Shown: positions 55,596 through 64,000 of the stretch, in pieces
How the letters are laid out: every line of letters begins with the position of its first letter
Numbering within the stretch: position 1 is the stretch's first letter
Source: Galbula dea
Lineage: Eukaryota > Chordata > Aves > Piciformes > Galbulidae
NCBI GenBank assembly: GCA_013399015.1
Contig: VWZX01006724.1
Coordinates: 33,426 to 97,425 of the forward strand
Direction: 5' to 3'
Length of the DNA stretch: 64,000 nucleotides
Position numbers and translations under genes: made by a program
Notes under the pieces: model-generated
Database searches by the model: none
What the model saw: only the letters and a program-made list of their open reading frames with translations
What the model was told of the DNA's origin: nothing

Positions 55596-56264
55596 TGGAT
55601 TTAACTGAATCAGCTCATAATTATAGAGGTGGATTTATAGGCAGCATTAGTCTGAGCTTGTCTATCCTCCCCAATTTTAGGGTAGGACCTTGTTGTCCTC
55701 AAACATTTTACCTTGGGAAACAGGGTGGGTATAGGCATCACCATGTGGGTTTGGGTTGGAAAGAGAAATGAATGAGAGCTTCAAAAGTGGAGCAATTCCT
55801 GGGCATTGAGCATGTGCCTCTGGAGATGGGATGCTCCAAAGCCATTCTTGAGCTCTCAAGACAACAAGCAATGATGTGAGGAAGGGACAGAGAGATGTTC
55901 TTCCTACAGCTCCTTTTGGGGATAGGCTGGAGGGTGATGGAGCCCTGTGGAGGAGCAGGAGGAGACTCAGAAGCTTCTCCCCAGCAGTTCTTCTCACTTG
56001 CTTGGTGAGATCTGTAATGCACAAGTCTACTTTAGGGTAGAACGGATTGAGCCTTGGAAATGGTGATTATTTGTTGTTATTTTAGTGTTGTTACTGTTAT
56101 TCTAACCCCTAACTCTTAAATTTAAGCTGGCTTGGACACCTGCACCTCTTCAGATGCTCACCATCCCACACACCCACCCCACTCCACCTTCCTCTGACAC
56201 AGTTTGCTCTTACACTCCTCTGGCTCTGACTTTACCCAGGCTAGGACAACTCTTTACCTTCCAG
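55590..56264 (+). other. intron of the Met-Gly-Ser beta protein gene
   Basis: Inferred 675-bp intron ending at TTTACCTTCCAG (56264). No repeat element recognised. Confidence 0.7.
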
Positions 56265-56285
56265 GTTGACTTCTCTTCTGGAAAG

Positions 56286-56957
56286 ATGTCTACCTATGGA
56301 CAGATGCTTAGCTCTCGTTGTGGTGAACCCTGTGAAATAGAATGCCCAGAACCATGTATCAGCTACTGGAATGAACCTTGTGTCAGCTCCTGTGGAGACT
56401 CAAGAGCAATTGTCTACGCACCCCCCGTGGTTGTGACTTTCCCTGGACCCATTATCAGCACATGCCCTCAAGAATGCATTGTGGGATCTTCCATGGTTGA
56501 TGGTGGAATGGGCTCTGGAGGTGGAGGAATGGGTTCTGGAGGAGGAGGAGGAGGAATGGGCTCTGGAGGTGGAGGAATGGGCTCTGGAGGTGGAATGGGG
56601 TCTGGAGGAGGAATGGGCTCTGGAGGAGGAATGGGCTCTGGAGGTGGAGGAATGGGGTCTGGAGGTGGAATGGGTTCTGGAGGAGGAATGGGCTCTGGAG
56701 GAGGAATGGGCTCTGGAGGTGGAGGAATGGGTGGTTCCTGTGGTGGAGGCAGCTCCTATGGGATGGGCTCCCATGGGTCAGGCTGTTCTTATGGTGGCAT
56801 GGGAGGAGGAGGAGGTGGGGGAAGCTCCTGTGGTGGAGGAATCTCCCGTTTGGGAAGCTTTTACCGCAGCTCACTATACTCAGGGTTTGGTAGGAATTAT
56901 TCCCCCTTTTCCAGAGGGTACTATAGGTATCGCTATGGGAACTGGGGGCCCTTTTAG
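56286..56957 (+). CDS. Corneous beta protein with MGSGGG repeat tail
   Basis: A 223-residue beta-keratin of the keratinocyte/scale type. N-terminal Cys pairs (CGEPCEIECPEPC) are followed by the core: residues 31-69, PCVSSCGDSR, then AIVYAPPVVVTFPGPIISTC and PQECIVGSS. Residues about 72-155 are eleven MGSGGG(G) units, then Gly/Ser/Cys-rich segments (SSYGMGSHGSGCSYGGMG). The C-terminus is Arg/Tyr/Phe-rich (YYRYRYGNWGPF). Beta proteins of this class normally use Gly-Tyr or Gly-Leu repeats, so the Met-Gly-Ser array is unusual. The true start is the ATG 21 nt after the acceptor; the frame is open further upstream in the intron. It is expected in the cytoplasm of cornifying keratinocytes, where the core forms beta filaments and the glycine tail a flexible matrix. 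A loricrin assignment is excluded by the beta core. Confidence 0.88.
   Translation: MSTYGQMLSSRCGEPCEIECPEPCISYWNEPCVSSCGDSRAIVYAPPVVVTFPGPIISTCPQECIVGSSMVDGGMGSGGGGMGSGGGGGGMGSGGGGMGSGGGMGSGGGMGSGGGMGSGGGGMGSGGGMGSGGGMGSGGGMGSGGGGMGGSCGGGSSYGMGSHGSGCSYGGMGGGGGGGSSCGGGISRLGSFYRSSLYSGFGRNYSPFSRGYYRYRYGNWGPF
56506..56735 (+). repeat. GGAATGGGCTCTGGAGGT tandem coding repeat
   Basis: 18-21 bp units encoding (G)MGSGGG, purine-rich on the plus strand (GGA/GGT codons). Likely length-polymorphic. Confidence 0.88.
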
Positions 56958-57369
56958 ATCCTTAAGGAAGAGTGAAAACTGAAGCAATGATAAGATACAA
57001 ACCAGGAGTTGACATATAGACCTAGAAATCAGACCTAGAATCAGGCCAAGCAGCTTCTGCTCCAGCCAACCTCAGCAGGAGCTGGGCTTGCTTAGGCTCT
57101 CGTTGCGCTTCACCTAAAGCTTCCCATCCCAGTGTTACCTCACTTTGCCATTTGTTCATCCTATGTTTTGTGTCTTTCTGACCCTGAAGAGGGTAAAACA
57201 AGGAAATGGGACTTGACTCTGAATGTGTCCAGCTGGAAGAAAGACTGTATGTTGAGCCCTGTGCTCCTCTGCAAGGGCTGATGGACTGTAGTCCCTGTTG
57301 AAATGGAAATGACATTCCTTGTCTCTGCACTGCCTCACCCTGCAAGAATGTAGTCCACTGTGTGTTTGT

Positions 57370-57375
57370 ATTAAA
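57370..57375 (+). promoter_or_regulatory. poly(A) signal, Met-Gly-Ser beta gene
   Basis: ATTAAA 413 nt after the stop codon, followed by 'gccctgttgc'. The same variant hexamer is used by the next beta gene. Confidence 0.6.
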
Positions 57376-58547
57376 GCCCTGTTGCATCATAGCACTCTCT
57401 TCTGGCTTTCCTTTCATGGCACTTTCATGGCCACAAACCATGGAAGAGGTTAACTCTGTGCATCAGTTCTTATGCATTGATGGAGGACCACCACCAGAGA
57501 AGAGTCAGCTCCTCTCTACAGCCAATGTCATTTGTCACAAGTTCTCCAATAAAGTATTTTCCCCCCTTTCTGATAGATAGATACCAAGAAATAGAATCAC
57601 AGAATATTTTAGGTTGGAATGACCTCTGGAGATGGTCTGGTCCAGCTCCCACTCAAAAGCAAGTTACCTTGGTGTGAAGCTAGCTCAGATACTCAGGTTC
57701 ATCACCCACCATCCTTTGAACAGCCCTGAGGAAACTGTCTTAACCCTCAGCAGGAGCAGAAATGTCCTGACTCCACCAGAAGGCAAAGCTGCCCTCTGAT
57801 CTACCTAGTGATGGTAGAAGAGTGTCTCTGATCACAGCCAGCAGAGGGAAATGGGTCAAGGCTGGATCTGGGTGTTGTGGGCAGGCATGACCAAAAGGAA
57901 TGCCAAGAAGTTCCATGCAGTCTGATTCTCAACTGCATACTGGCCTTGCACTCTGTGACCTGCCTTGAGGTACCCTCAGAAACTCACCCCAGCAGCTGTC
58001 TCAACGTTGTTCTTCAGGAGCTGCTTCCATGGTGTTGCTGTTAGTGACAGGAGAGGGCTCAGGCATAGGCTGAGCAGGTGAAGGCTGCTGTGCCAAGCAT
58101 AACATTCATTTCCTTCCTTTAATTAATTGCCTTAATCCTTGTGGTTGCTTGAATGAATTGGAGCATTGGTGCAGCAAATGATCTGAGCTTCTCAAGCATC
58201 ACCATGGGATTCCCTCAGGCAGCAGCTACCTGGATGCCTTTGTGTTCCCTCAAGAACACCAAATGCCTCATGCATTGCCAGAACTGCCTGAGAAACAAAT
58301 TCTTCCACCACAACTTTTCACCTGCTTTTAAATGTCTTTCTTTCCACTGGTTTGGGGTTTGGTTTTTGTTTTACACAGGTCTCTAAGCTAATACATCTGC
58401 AAGCTTTTTGGTGAGGTGGGAAGCTCAACCAGAAGAATCTCAGGAGCAAGACTGAAATAACTCTACTCACACTGGAGCTTGTGCATGCAATGTGCTGCAG
58501 CCTAACATGACCACAACACTGCTTGAATTCTATCATCCAGTGCTACC

Positions 58548-58852
58548 ACAGAATCCCAGCATGGTTGGGGTGGGAAGGGAGTTCTGGGGCTCATCCAGTG
58601 CAACTCTTGGGCTCCAGCAGGGTCACCCCCAGCAGCTGGCCCAGGATCACCTCCAGCTGGGTTTGGAATCTCTCCCCAGGAGGAGACTCCACAGCCTCTC
58701 TGCAAAGCCTGGGCCAGGGCTCCAAGCTGAGCCTCCCAGCAAACAAGCTTCTCCTCCTGCTCAGCTTCAACCTCCTGGCTTCCAGTTGGTGCCCAGTGCC
58801 CCTTGGGCTGGCCCTGGGCACCCCTGAGCAGAGCCTGGCCCCAGCCTCTTCA
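58548..58852 (-). repeat. CR1 LINE, antisense
   Basis: Antisense copy with 'cacagaatcccagcatggtt' and 'ctccagctgggtttggaatc'. Confidence 0.86.
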
Positions 58853-58937
58853 TAGTATCATCTCCTGATGAGAAGCCTATGAAGCAAAGCAGAGGTCTTC
58901 TGCTCCCTGGATCATAATCCACAGTCCTAAGTAGTAA

Positions 58938-59028
58938 TCATAGAATGATTTGGGTTGGGAGGGACCTGAAAGATCATCTAGTTTCAAACCCCCATGCCAT
59001 GGGCAGGGACAGCTTCCACTAGACCATA
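58938..59028 (-). repeat. CR1 LINE 3' end, antisense
   Basis: Antisense tail starting 'aatcatagaatgatttgggt' and ending at 'cttccactagacc'. Confidence 0.8.
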
Positions 59029-59816
59029 ATAGTAAAATAAAGTAAAAAATACCCCAAAACCTCCCAGGATTGCTTTTATTTGGGTATAAATCCTTTTTCC
59101 TAGTGCAGAGTTGCTGTTCTCAGCTGCTTGAAGACATTGGAGTAGATGACCTTGAAGAAGCCCTTCCAACCCAACCCATTCTGTGATTCTACATGCAGAG
59201 GTCTGTGTGTACCCATTGGGGTCCCAAAGTACCAAAGGAGTTACTCATCTCTGGTGACTCCAGTGTTAGTATCTTCTGAGGAACATCTGCCTTCTCTCCA
59301 GTGCTCCACAGATCAGATGGGGACAGTGATGCCCCAGCAGTTTGCACTCAGTGTTACTCAAGGTTCCACTCCTCAGCCTATTGAGTAAGAGCTGCGTGGG
59401 GGTTGTAAACTGTGAGGCATCACCTTCACTGAAGGCATGGGTAAGGCAATTTGTTGGAGACATTCCTGGTTTGACCTCCAAAAAATCACTGACTCTGGAC
59501 CTCTTAGAGCTCTGGGGGTGCCTCTACATGAAGCTAAATGGAGGCACAATGACCACTTAACCTTCTGCAGATAGGGGTTGGAGTAGATGGTCTCCAGAGG
59601 TCCCTTCCAACCCCTAACCTTCTGGGATTCTGTGATTATCCCAAACCCTCTCAGATGGAAGTGAGTTGTTGGGAAGGATTTCTTCCAATCTCAGCCCCTG
59701 AAAAGTTCTTCCCTCAACTAGAAAGGACTCTGGGATTGGTGCTTTCCTGCTGCCATGCATGGAGACATGGAATTCTACTTCCCTTTACATCCTTGGAGCT
59801 CCACCTCCTAGTTTGT

Positions 59817-60095
59817 AGAATCATGGAGTCATAGAATCATTCTGGTTGGAAAAGATCTCTGAGATCTTTGAGTCCAAGCATCCACCCAACACTCCCATCC
59901 TCACCACTAAACCATGGCTCCAAGCACCACATCTCCATGGGTTTTGAACACTTCCAGGGATGGGGACTCCACCACTGCCCTGGGCAGCCTGGGCCAATGC
60001 CTGATAACCCTCCTGGTGAAGAAATTCTTCTTGATATCCAATCTGAACCTCCCTTGGTGCAACTTGAAGCCCTTTCCTCTTGTCCTATCACTCAT
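59817..60095 (-). repeat. CR1 LINE 3' end, antisense
   Basis: Antisense copy with 'agaatcatggagtcatagaa' and 'ctccaccactgccctgggca'. Confidence 0.86.
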
Positions 60096-60648
60096 TGCCT
60101 GCAAGAGACCAACTCCCACCTTACTACCACCTCCTTCCAGGTAGTTGTAGAGATAATTTTACCCAAGTTCTTTGGGATGTTATCCTTAGAGCCTCAAGAT
60201 TGGAGATGCCAATGGGGCCATTGCAAGGGCACACCCAGAGATCTCCAAGTCTTACTGCTCCCAGGGGAGATCTCAAAACGAGTTTGAACATCAAAATGAC
60301 CTCATGCATCAGGATCAGGCCATGGTTGGCAGCAGAATTGCAGGGTTGGCCTTTTTGGATGCCCTTCTTGGTAAATCATTAGCAGAGGTCAATCAGTCAC
60401 CATCATAAATCCAGAGTAGACAGCAGCTACTGCACAGGAATTGGCCTGTCCAATTTCAACACCATAGGAAGCCCAAATTTATGATAGGAGAGTCCTACCA
60501 TCTGGGGCTGTGAATGATTTATTAATGAGAAACCAGGAATTTAATTACAGCTATTAGAAGAGTCACCCAGAAAAGAAAACTTCTAGTTTGGTAAGCACTG
60601 AAGATTTTATGGGATGCTTCACATCCTTAGGGTTGCCCTCCAAGAAGG

Positions 60649-60722
60649 TATAAAAGCAGGAACATCTCAGGAGGCTCCTAGAAACTTCTCCTGACTTACC
60701 TGTCTGGGTGCTGGAGGTGAGT
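60649..60722 (+). promoter_or_regulatory. core promoter and exon 1, Gly-Ser-Tyr beta protein
   Basis: TATAAAAG at 60649-60656, exon 1 from about 60680 to 60716, then GCTGGAG|GTGAGTTGG with GT at 60717-60718. Spacing is 68 bp. Confidence 0.74.
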
Positions 60723-61273
60723 TGGATTGGAGCTGTTCTCTTTCTCTCTGTCATGCCTCTCTAGGGCTAGTTTGGGAGGAAGATTCTTTCCTGGGTCTGC
60801 ATCTTGAGACTTCAGCTGTGTTGGAGGGAAATCTCTCTGTCTTCTCATGGGAGACTGAGTGCTCTGACTTGTAGGCAACTGGGTTTTTTAGGGTTGAAAT
60901 GTTTAAAGAGAGGATTTTAAGAGTGACTTTTCTTCTTTCTTACAGAATACTCTTATTATTTATATTAATCTATATAATTATCTATATAATTATTAATATA
61001 TATAATATATAGCTAACTATATAATTATTAACCTATAATTCCTTGCAAATATAAAGCTAAACTCTACTGAATGAACAAAGTCCTAGACATCCTTCACAGG
61101 GGTGAGAAGGGAGGAAGAAGGGGGAATCAGAAGACAGCAGGGCTTGAGGGAGGACTAGGAAGCATCAAGAAGGATCTACTCTGTCCACCTAACCCCTTTG
61201 CTGTCACATGCCTGATGGGCACCCATCAGCACTTGACTGTGATGCTTTCCTGACTGGATGTTGTCTTTCCCAG
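60717..61273 (+). other. intron of the Gly-Ser-Tyr beta protein gene
   Basis: Inferred 557-bp intron, the shortest here, ending at GTCTTTCCCAG (61273). An AT-rich tract lies at about 60953-61045. Confidence 0.7.
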
Positions 61274-61296
61274 CTTCACCTCAAACCCTGAGAACC

Positions 61297-61761
61297 ATGT
61301 CCTACAACATCAGCTCCCGGTGCTTGCCTGCCTGTGAGGTGATCTGCCCACAGCCCTATGCCTGCAGCAGCAGCCTTGAACCCTGTGTGGCATCTTGTGG
61401 GGACTCCAGAGCTGTGGTGTACCCTCCACCCGTTGTCCTCACCTTCCCAGGTCCAGTTGTCTCCAGTTGTCCTCAGGAAAGCATTGTGACATCAGCCTTT
61501 CCCCAGCAGTATGGAGCTTTGACCTCTGGAAGCTCCTCAGGGATGGGAGGTTCCTCTGGTTCTGGGGGTATGTCAGGGATGGGAGGCTCCTATGGATCTG
61601 GAGGCTCCTATGGGTCTGGGGGCTCCTCAGGAATGGGAGGCTCCTATGGTTCTGGTGGATCCTATGGTTCTGGGGGCTCCTCAGGGATGGGAGGCTGTTA
61701 CAGCAGGAGGTCCTACAGGAGCAGCTGTGGATCTCGCCTTGGAAACTGTGGCTCATTCTGA
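61297..61761 (+). CDS. Corneous beta protein, keratinocyte/scale type
   Basis: A 154-residue beta-keratin. After a Cys-containing N-terminus (MSYNISSRCLPACEVICPQP), residues 28-64 hold the core: EPCVASCGDSR, then AVVYPPPVVLTFPGPVVSSC and PQESIVTS. Residues about 76-134 are Gly/Ser repeats alternating SSGMGGS and SYGSGG, and the C-terminus (CYSRRSYRSSCGSRLGNCGSF) is Arg/Ser/Cys-rich as in keratinocyte beta proteins. It is closest in design to the gene at 56286, sharing SCGDSRA and the GMGGS motif, so the two are probably tandem duplicates whose tails diverged. The start is the ATG 23 nt after the acceptor. This is the most conventional beta protein in the window. Its role is the beta-filament component of cornified epidermis. 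Confidence 0.9.
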   Translation: MSYNISSRCLPACEVICPQPYACSSSLEPCVASCGDSRAVVYPPPVVLTFPGPVVSSCPQESIVTSAFPQQYGALTSGSSSGMGGSSGSGGMSGMGGSYGSGGSYGSGGSSGMGGSYGSGGSYGSGGSSGMGGCYSRRSYRSSCGSRLGNCGSF

Positions 61762-62207
61762 AGGCAGCCTGAATACCTGCACAACAGCTGAGGAGATGAA
61801 GAGGCAAGATCCAGATCCACAGCTGTGGTTGGCTTTTGGAGAGGGTGGAAGCTCCTTGCCTCAAGAGGAGCTACCCTTGCTCTGGGCCCAGCACTTCTCT
61901 TTCTTGCCTATTTCACTGTATCTATTACTCAAGAGAGCTTCTGTTAATCATCTCCCCGTGCCATGATCCCTGTTCCAGGGCAGCTAGATCTTTATTCTCC
62001 TTCTGCCAACATCAGGAAAAGAAAAAAAATCAATCAATTTGGGAAGCCTGGCACAGAGATTGTCAATAGAACTGTGCCAGGAGAAGAACCACCAGTGGAA
62101 GGTGGACACTTTGTAGGCAGTTAATACTGTGCCCTCCCCTGGAACTGAGGAAGTCCCTGCTTCATGTTGTGTGCCATGTTCTGCAGTGTATCCCATTTCT
62201 TCTTCCT

Positions 62208-62213
62208 ATTAAA
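62208..62213 (+). promoter_or_regulatory. poly(A) signal, Gly-Ser-Tyr beta gene
   Basis: ATTAAA 446 nt after the stop codon. Confidence 0.55.
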
Positions 62214-62671
62214 ATCCTCCTTGCATCATCACATTTTGTCCAGCTTTTCTTTCTCCACCAGACCATCTGGGTCCTACTCTTGCCATTAGCTCCCCAAGCT
62301 TCCTAGAGCTGGTTATGCTATCTGTGAGCAACCATGATGTGGTTTTATGGTGATGTGATGTTAACTGCTGAACTGATGAAGGTGTTGTGAAAAGGAGGAG
62401 TGAAACATTTCCACCTGACCAGGCACAACTCTTCAGCTTTTCTTCTCTGGAGAGGTTCCTGGAGCTGATGGCTCCATGCTTTGTGCTGGTGGAAGAAGAG
62501 GCAGCAAAGAGAAGTCACTTGCCATAGACAACCCTCAGAGAAATCCTTTGTCACCAGTGCAGCTGTTTCACTTCGTGGCAAGTGAGGGATGGGGTTTAAA
62601 GTGCTACCTGTACAAGGTCTTTTCAGTAGAGGACAGGCTGCTTAATATAATCTCTCCCTGGACATCTTTCT

Positions 62672-63068
62672 AGCTCTCTGCTGGACTTGCTCCAGGAGCT
62701 TTATGGTTCTCTTCTACTGGAGAGCCCAGAACTGAACCCAGTTCTTCAGGTGAGGCCTCCCCAGGGATGAGGAGAGGGGGATGGGGACCTCTTTCAATCT
62801 GCTGGCAATGTTCTTGCCAGTGCATCCCAGGAGAGTGCTGGCCTTCTTGGCCACAACAGCACATTGCTGGCTCATGGGGAACTTTTTGTCCACCAGAGCT
62901 GCCAGGTCCTTCTCTGTAGGTCTTCCTTCCAGCAGGTCACCCCCCAGGCTCTATTGGTCCATGGAGTTATTCCTCCTCAGGTGCAGGACCCTCCACTTGC
63001 CTTGGTTGAAATTCAGCAGGTTCCTCCCTGCCCATGTCTCCAGACTCTGGAGATCCTTCTGGGTGGCA
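62672..63068 (-). repeat. CR1 LINE, antisense, more internal segment
   Basis: Antisense CR1 from a region further 5' than most copies, with 'ttcttggccacaacagcaca', 'gccaggtccttctctgtagg' and 'caggttcctccctgcccatg'. Confidence 0.82.
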
Positions 63069-63134
63069 GGAAATCTTGGGTTTAATATTTTTGTTTATCC
63101 TTCATGTGGAACTACAGATTTGTTCATACAGGTT

Positions 63135-63285
63135 ACAGCCAGAGGTTGTGGAGTCTCCAGAGGAGAGATTCCAAACCCATCTGGACACAATCCTGACTCA
63201 TATGCTCTAGGAGACCCTGTTAGAGCAGGGAGGTTGGGTGAGATGATCTCTGGTGGTCCCTTCCAACCTTAACCATTCTATGATT
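63135..63285 (+). repeat. CR1 LINE 3' end
   Basis: Sense tail with 'gttgtggagtctccagagga', 'gatgatctctggtggtccct' and the ATTCTATGATTT terminus. Confidence 0.82.
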
Positions 63286-63817
63286 TGGGAAGTCAAGAGG
63301 GATGAAGTGAAACACAAGAACCAGACCTGAGAATGTTCCTGGTCCCACTTTGAAACCCTGACTCTTCTCTCTCTGTTAGGACTGAGGTGAAAGTGGCAAC
63401 AGCAAAACTTCCAGTTGCCAACATCTAAAGCAGCTAAGGAATTTTAATCTGTGACTTCTGGACCAATTAGGGACTAGAGACTCCTAAACTCCAATAAAAG
63501 AGTTAATATGACTGAAGAAACAGAGTAAATTAGAGACCAATTAGATGATTTGATTGCAATCATCCTGGAGCTCTGCAGTTAGGAGGTAAGGTAATGGCAG
63601 GAAGCACAATTCCACTTCAGTGCCATGAATGCCCAAGTGCATCAGAGGATGCAACCTTTCCCACTGCTCCAAATTCCTGCTGTCACCTCGAGGGACCTGG
63701 GGGTCTCCTGAGGACTTAGGACAGAGAGTTTTCAGCTCTCAGATGCCTTCATGGCAAAGTGTTTCATAATCAAGGTGCAAAAGAACACTTTAGGAGAACA
63801 TAGTGATGCAGCAGAGC

Positions 63818-63823
63818 TTTAAT
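63818..63823 (-). promoter_or_regulatory. poly(A) signal of a minus-strand gene
   Basis: TTTAAT on the plus strand reads ATTAAA on the minus strand, 105 nt after the stop codon of the partial reading frame to the right. Confidence 0.45.
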
Positions 63824-63928
63824 GAGAGGGAGGCACAGGGTACATCTGGAGGTGGTCACACAGAGGACAAAGGACATTGCCCTGGGATTTGGGAAGTGAG
63901 GCAGATCCACAGCCACCAACAAAGTCAA

Positions 63929-64000
63929 TCACTTGGATGTCAGCAGGGCTGCAGCTTCCTCTGAGATGTTAGCCCAGTCCAGGGCTGCTGGAGCAGGAGA
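63929..64000 (-). CDS. C-terminal end of an unidentified gene (partial)
   Basis: On the minus strand the last 23 codons before a TGA at 63931-63929 read ...DWANISEEAAALLTSK. The peptide is not low-complexity like the EDC genes; it looks like the end of an ordinary folded or helical protein. A nearby ATTAAA supports a terminal exon. Upstream sequence lies outside the window, so frame and identity are unproven. I do not recognise it; it could be the first non-structural gene flanking the beta cluster, or a chance frame. Confidence 0.35.
   Translation of the reverse strand, partial: SPAPAALDWANISEEAAALLTSK

Larger units (their letters stand above)
57376..60648. other. intergenic between two beta genes
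   Basis: No gene supported. Besides the larger CR1 copies there are short CR1 tails at 57596-57660 (antisense), 59138-59192 and 59563-59637 (sense). Confidence 0.55.
62214..63817. other. intergenic, right side
   Basis: Two CR1 fragments and no supported gene; this separates the last beta gene from a convergent minus-strand gene. Confidence 0.5.

Noticed and set aside
56286..56957. Loricrin identity for the glycine-rich protein
   Set aside because: The YAPPVVVTFPGP beta core is diagnostic of corneous beta proteins; loricrin lacks it.
56479..56982. Trp/Glu-rich 167-residue frame overlapping the beta protein
   Set aside because: It is the +1 frame of the MGSGGG repeat array; the frame with the beta core is the real one.
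59084..59090. TATAAAT as a further promoter
   Set aside because: No splice donor at 60-80 bp and flanked by CR1 tails.

Overview
This is vertebrate nuclear DNA and almost certainly a bird. About forty 5'-truncated CR1 LINE fragments are scattered through it in both orientations; by hand count they fill roughly a sixth of the window. Every gene I can support has the design of the avian epidermal differentiation complex (EDC): a TATA box, a short non-coding first exon, one intron, and a second exon holding the whole coding sequence. The EDC encodes proteins of the cornified envelope and the hard keratinised layers of skin, scale, claw and feather. The high CR1 load, with copies about 97% alike by eye, would suit a CR1-rich lineage such as woodpeckers and relatives, but that placement is weak inference.

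Layout, left to right. 1-3.9 kb: CR1 debris and no gene. 3.96-6.18 kb (+): a cysteine-rich protein with Cys at almost every fourth residue, which I read as EDCRP. 9.17-10.84 kb (+): a 55-residue SPRR-like protein missing from usual ORF-length cut-offs. 12.36-17.14 kb (-): a 347-residue Pro/Glu/Gln/Cys repeat protein of the involucrin/SPRR kind. 20.8-24.05 kb (+): a probable 80-residue Ser/Cys/Lys-rich protein with a weakly supported promoter. 24.5-25.5 kb: a 30-bp minisatellite carrying 23 matches to the p53/p63 half-site. 28.56-31.84 kb (+): a 552-residue CVPQQ-repeat protein. 35.43-39.23 kb (+): a 333-residue Cys/Ser/Pro protein sharing a C-terminal tail with the previous one. 43.3-46.9, 55.5-57.4 and 60.6-62.2 kb (+): three corneous beta proteins (beta-keratins) with the same core but very different tails (acidic, Met-Gly-Ser repeat, Gly-Ser-Tyr repeat). 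63.8-64.0 kb (-): the last 23 codons and poly(A) signal of an unidentified gene running off the right edge. No feather, claw or loricrin gene lies in the window.

The genes plausibly act together as structural substrates. The Q/K-rich proteins (SPRR-like, PE-rich, CVPQQ) fit transglutaminase cross-linking. The Cys-rich ones (EDCRP, CVPQQ, the KWxW-tail pair) fit disulfide cross-linking. The beta proteins fit filament formation. Shared promoter spacing (64-81 bp from TATA to splice donor) and two AP-1 sites fit common epidermal control.

Three single-N gaps are present (47547, 54308, 55158). The second is followed by a near copy of the preceding 774 bp, which looks like an assembly artefact. 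Gene identities rest on reading the sequence alone; no database search was run.
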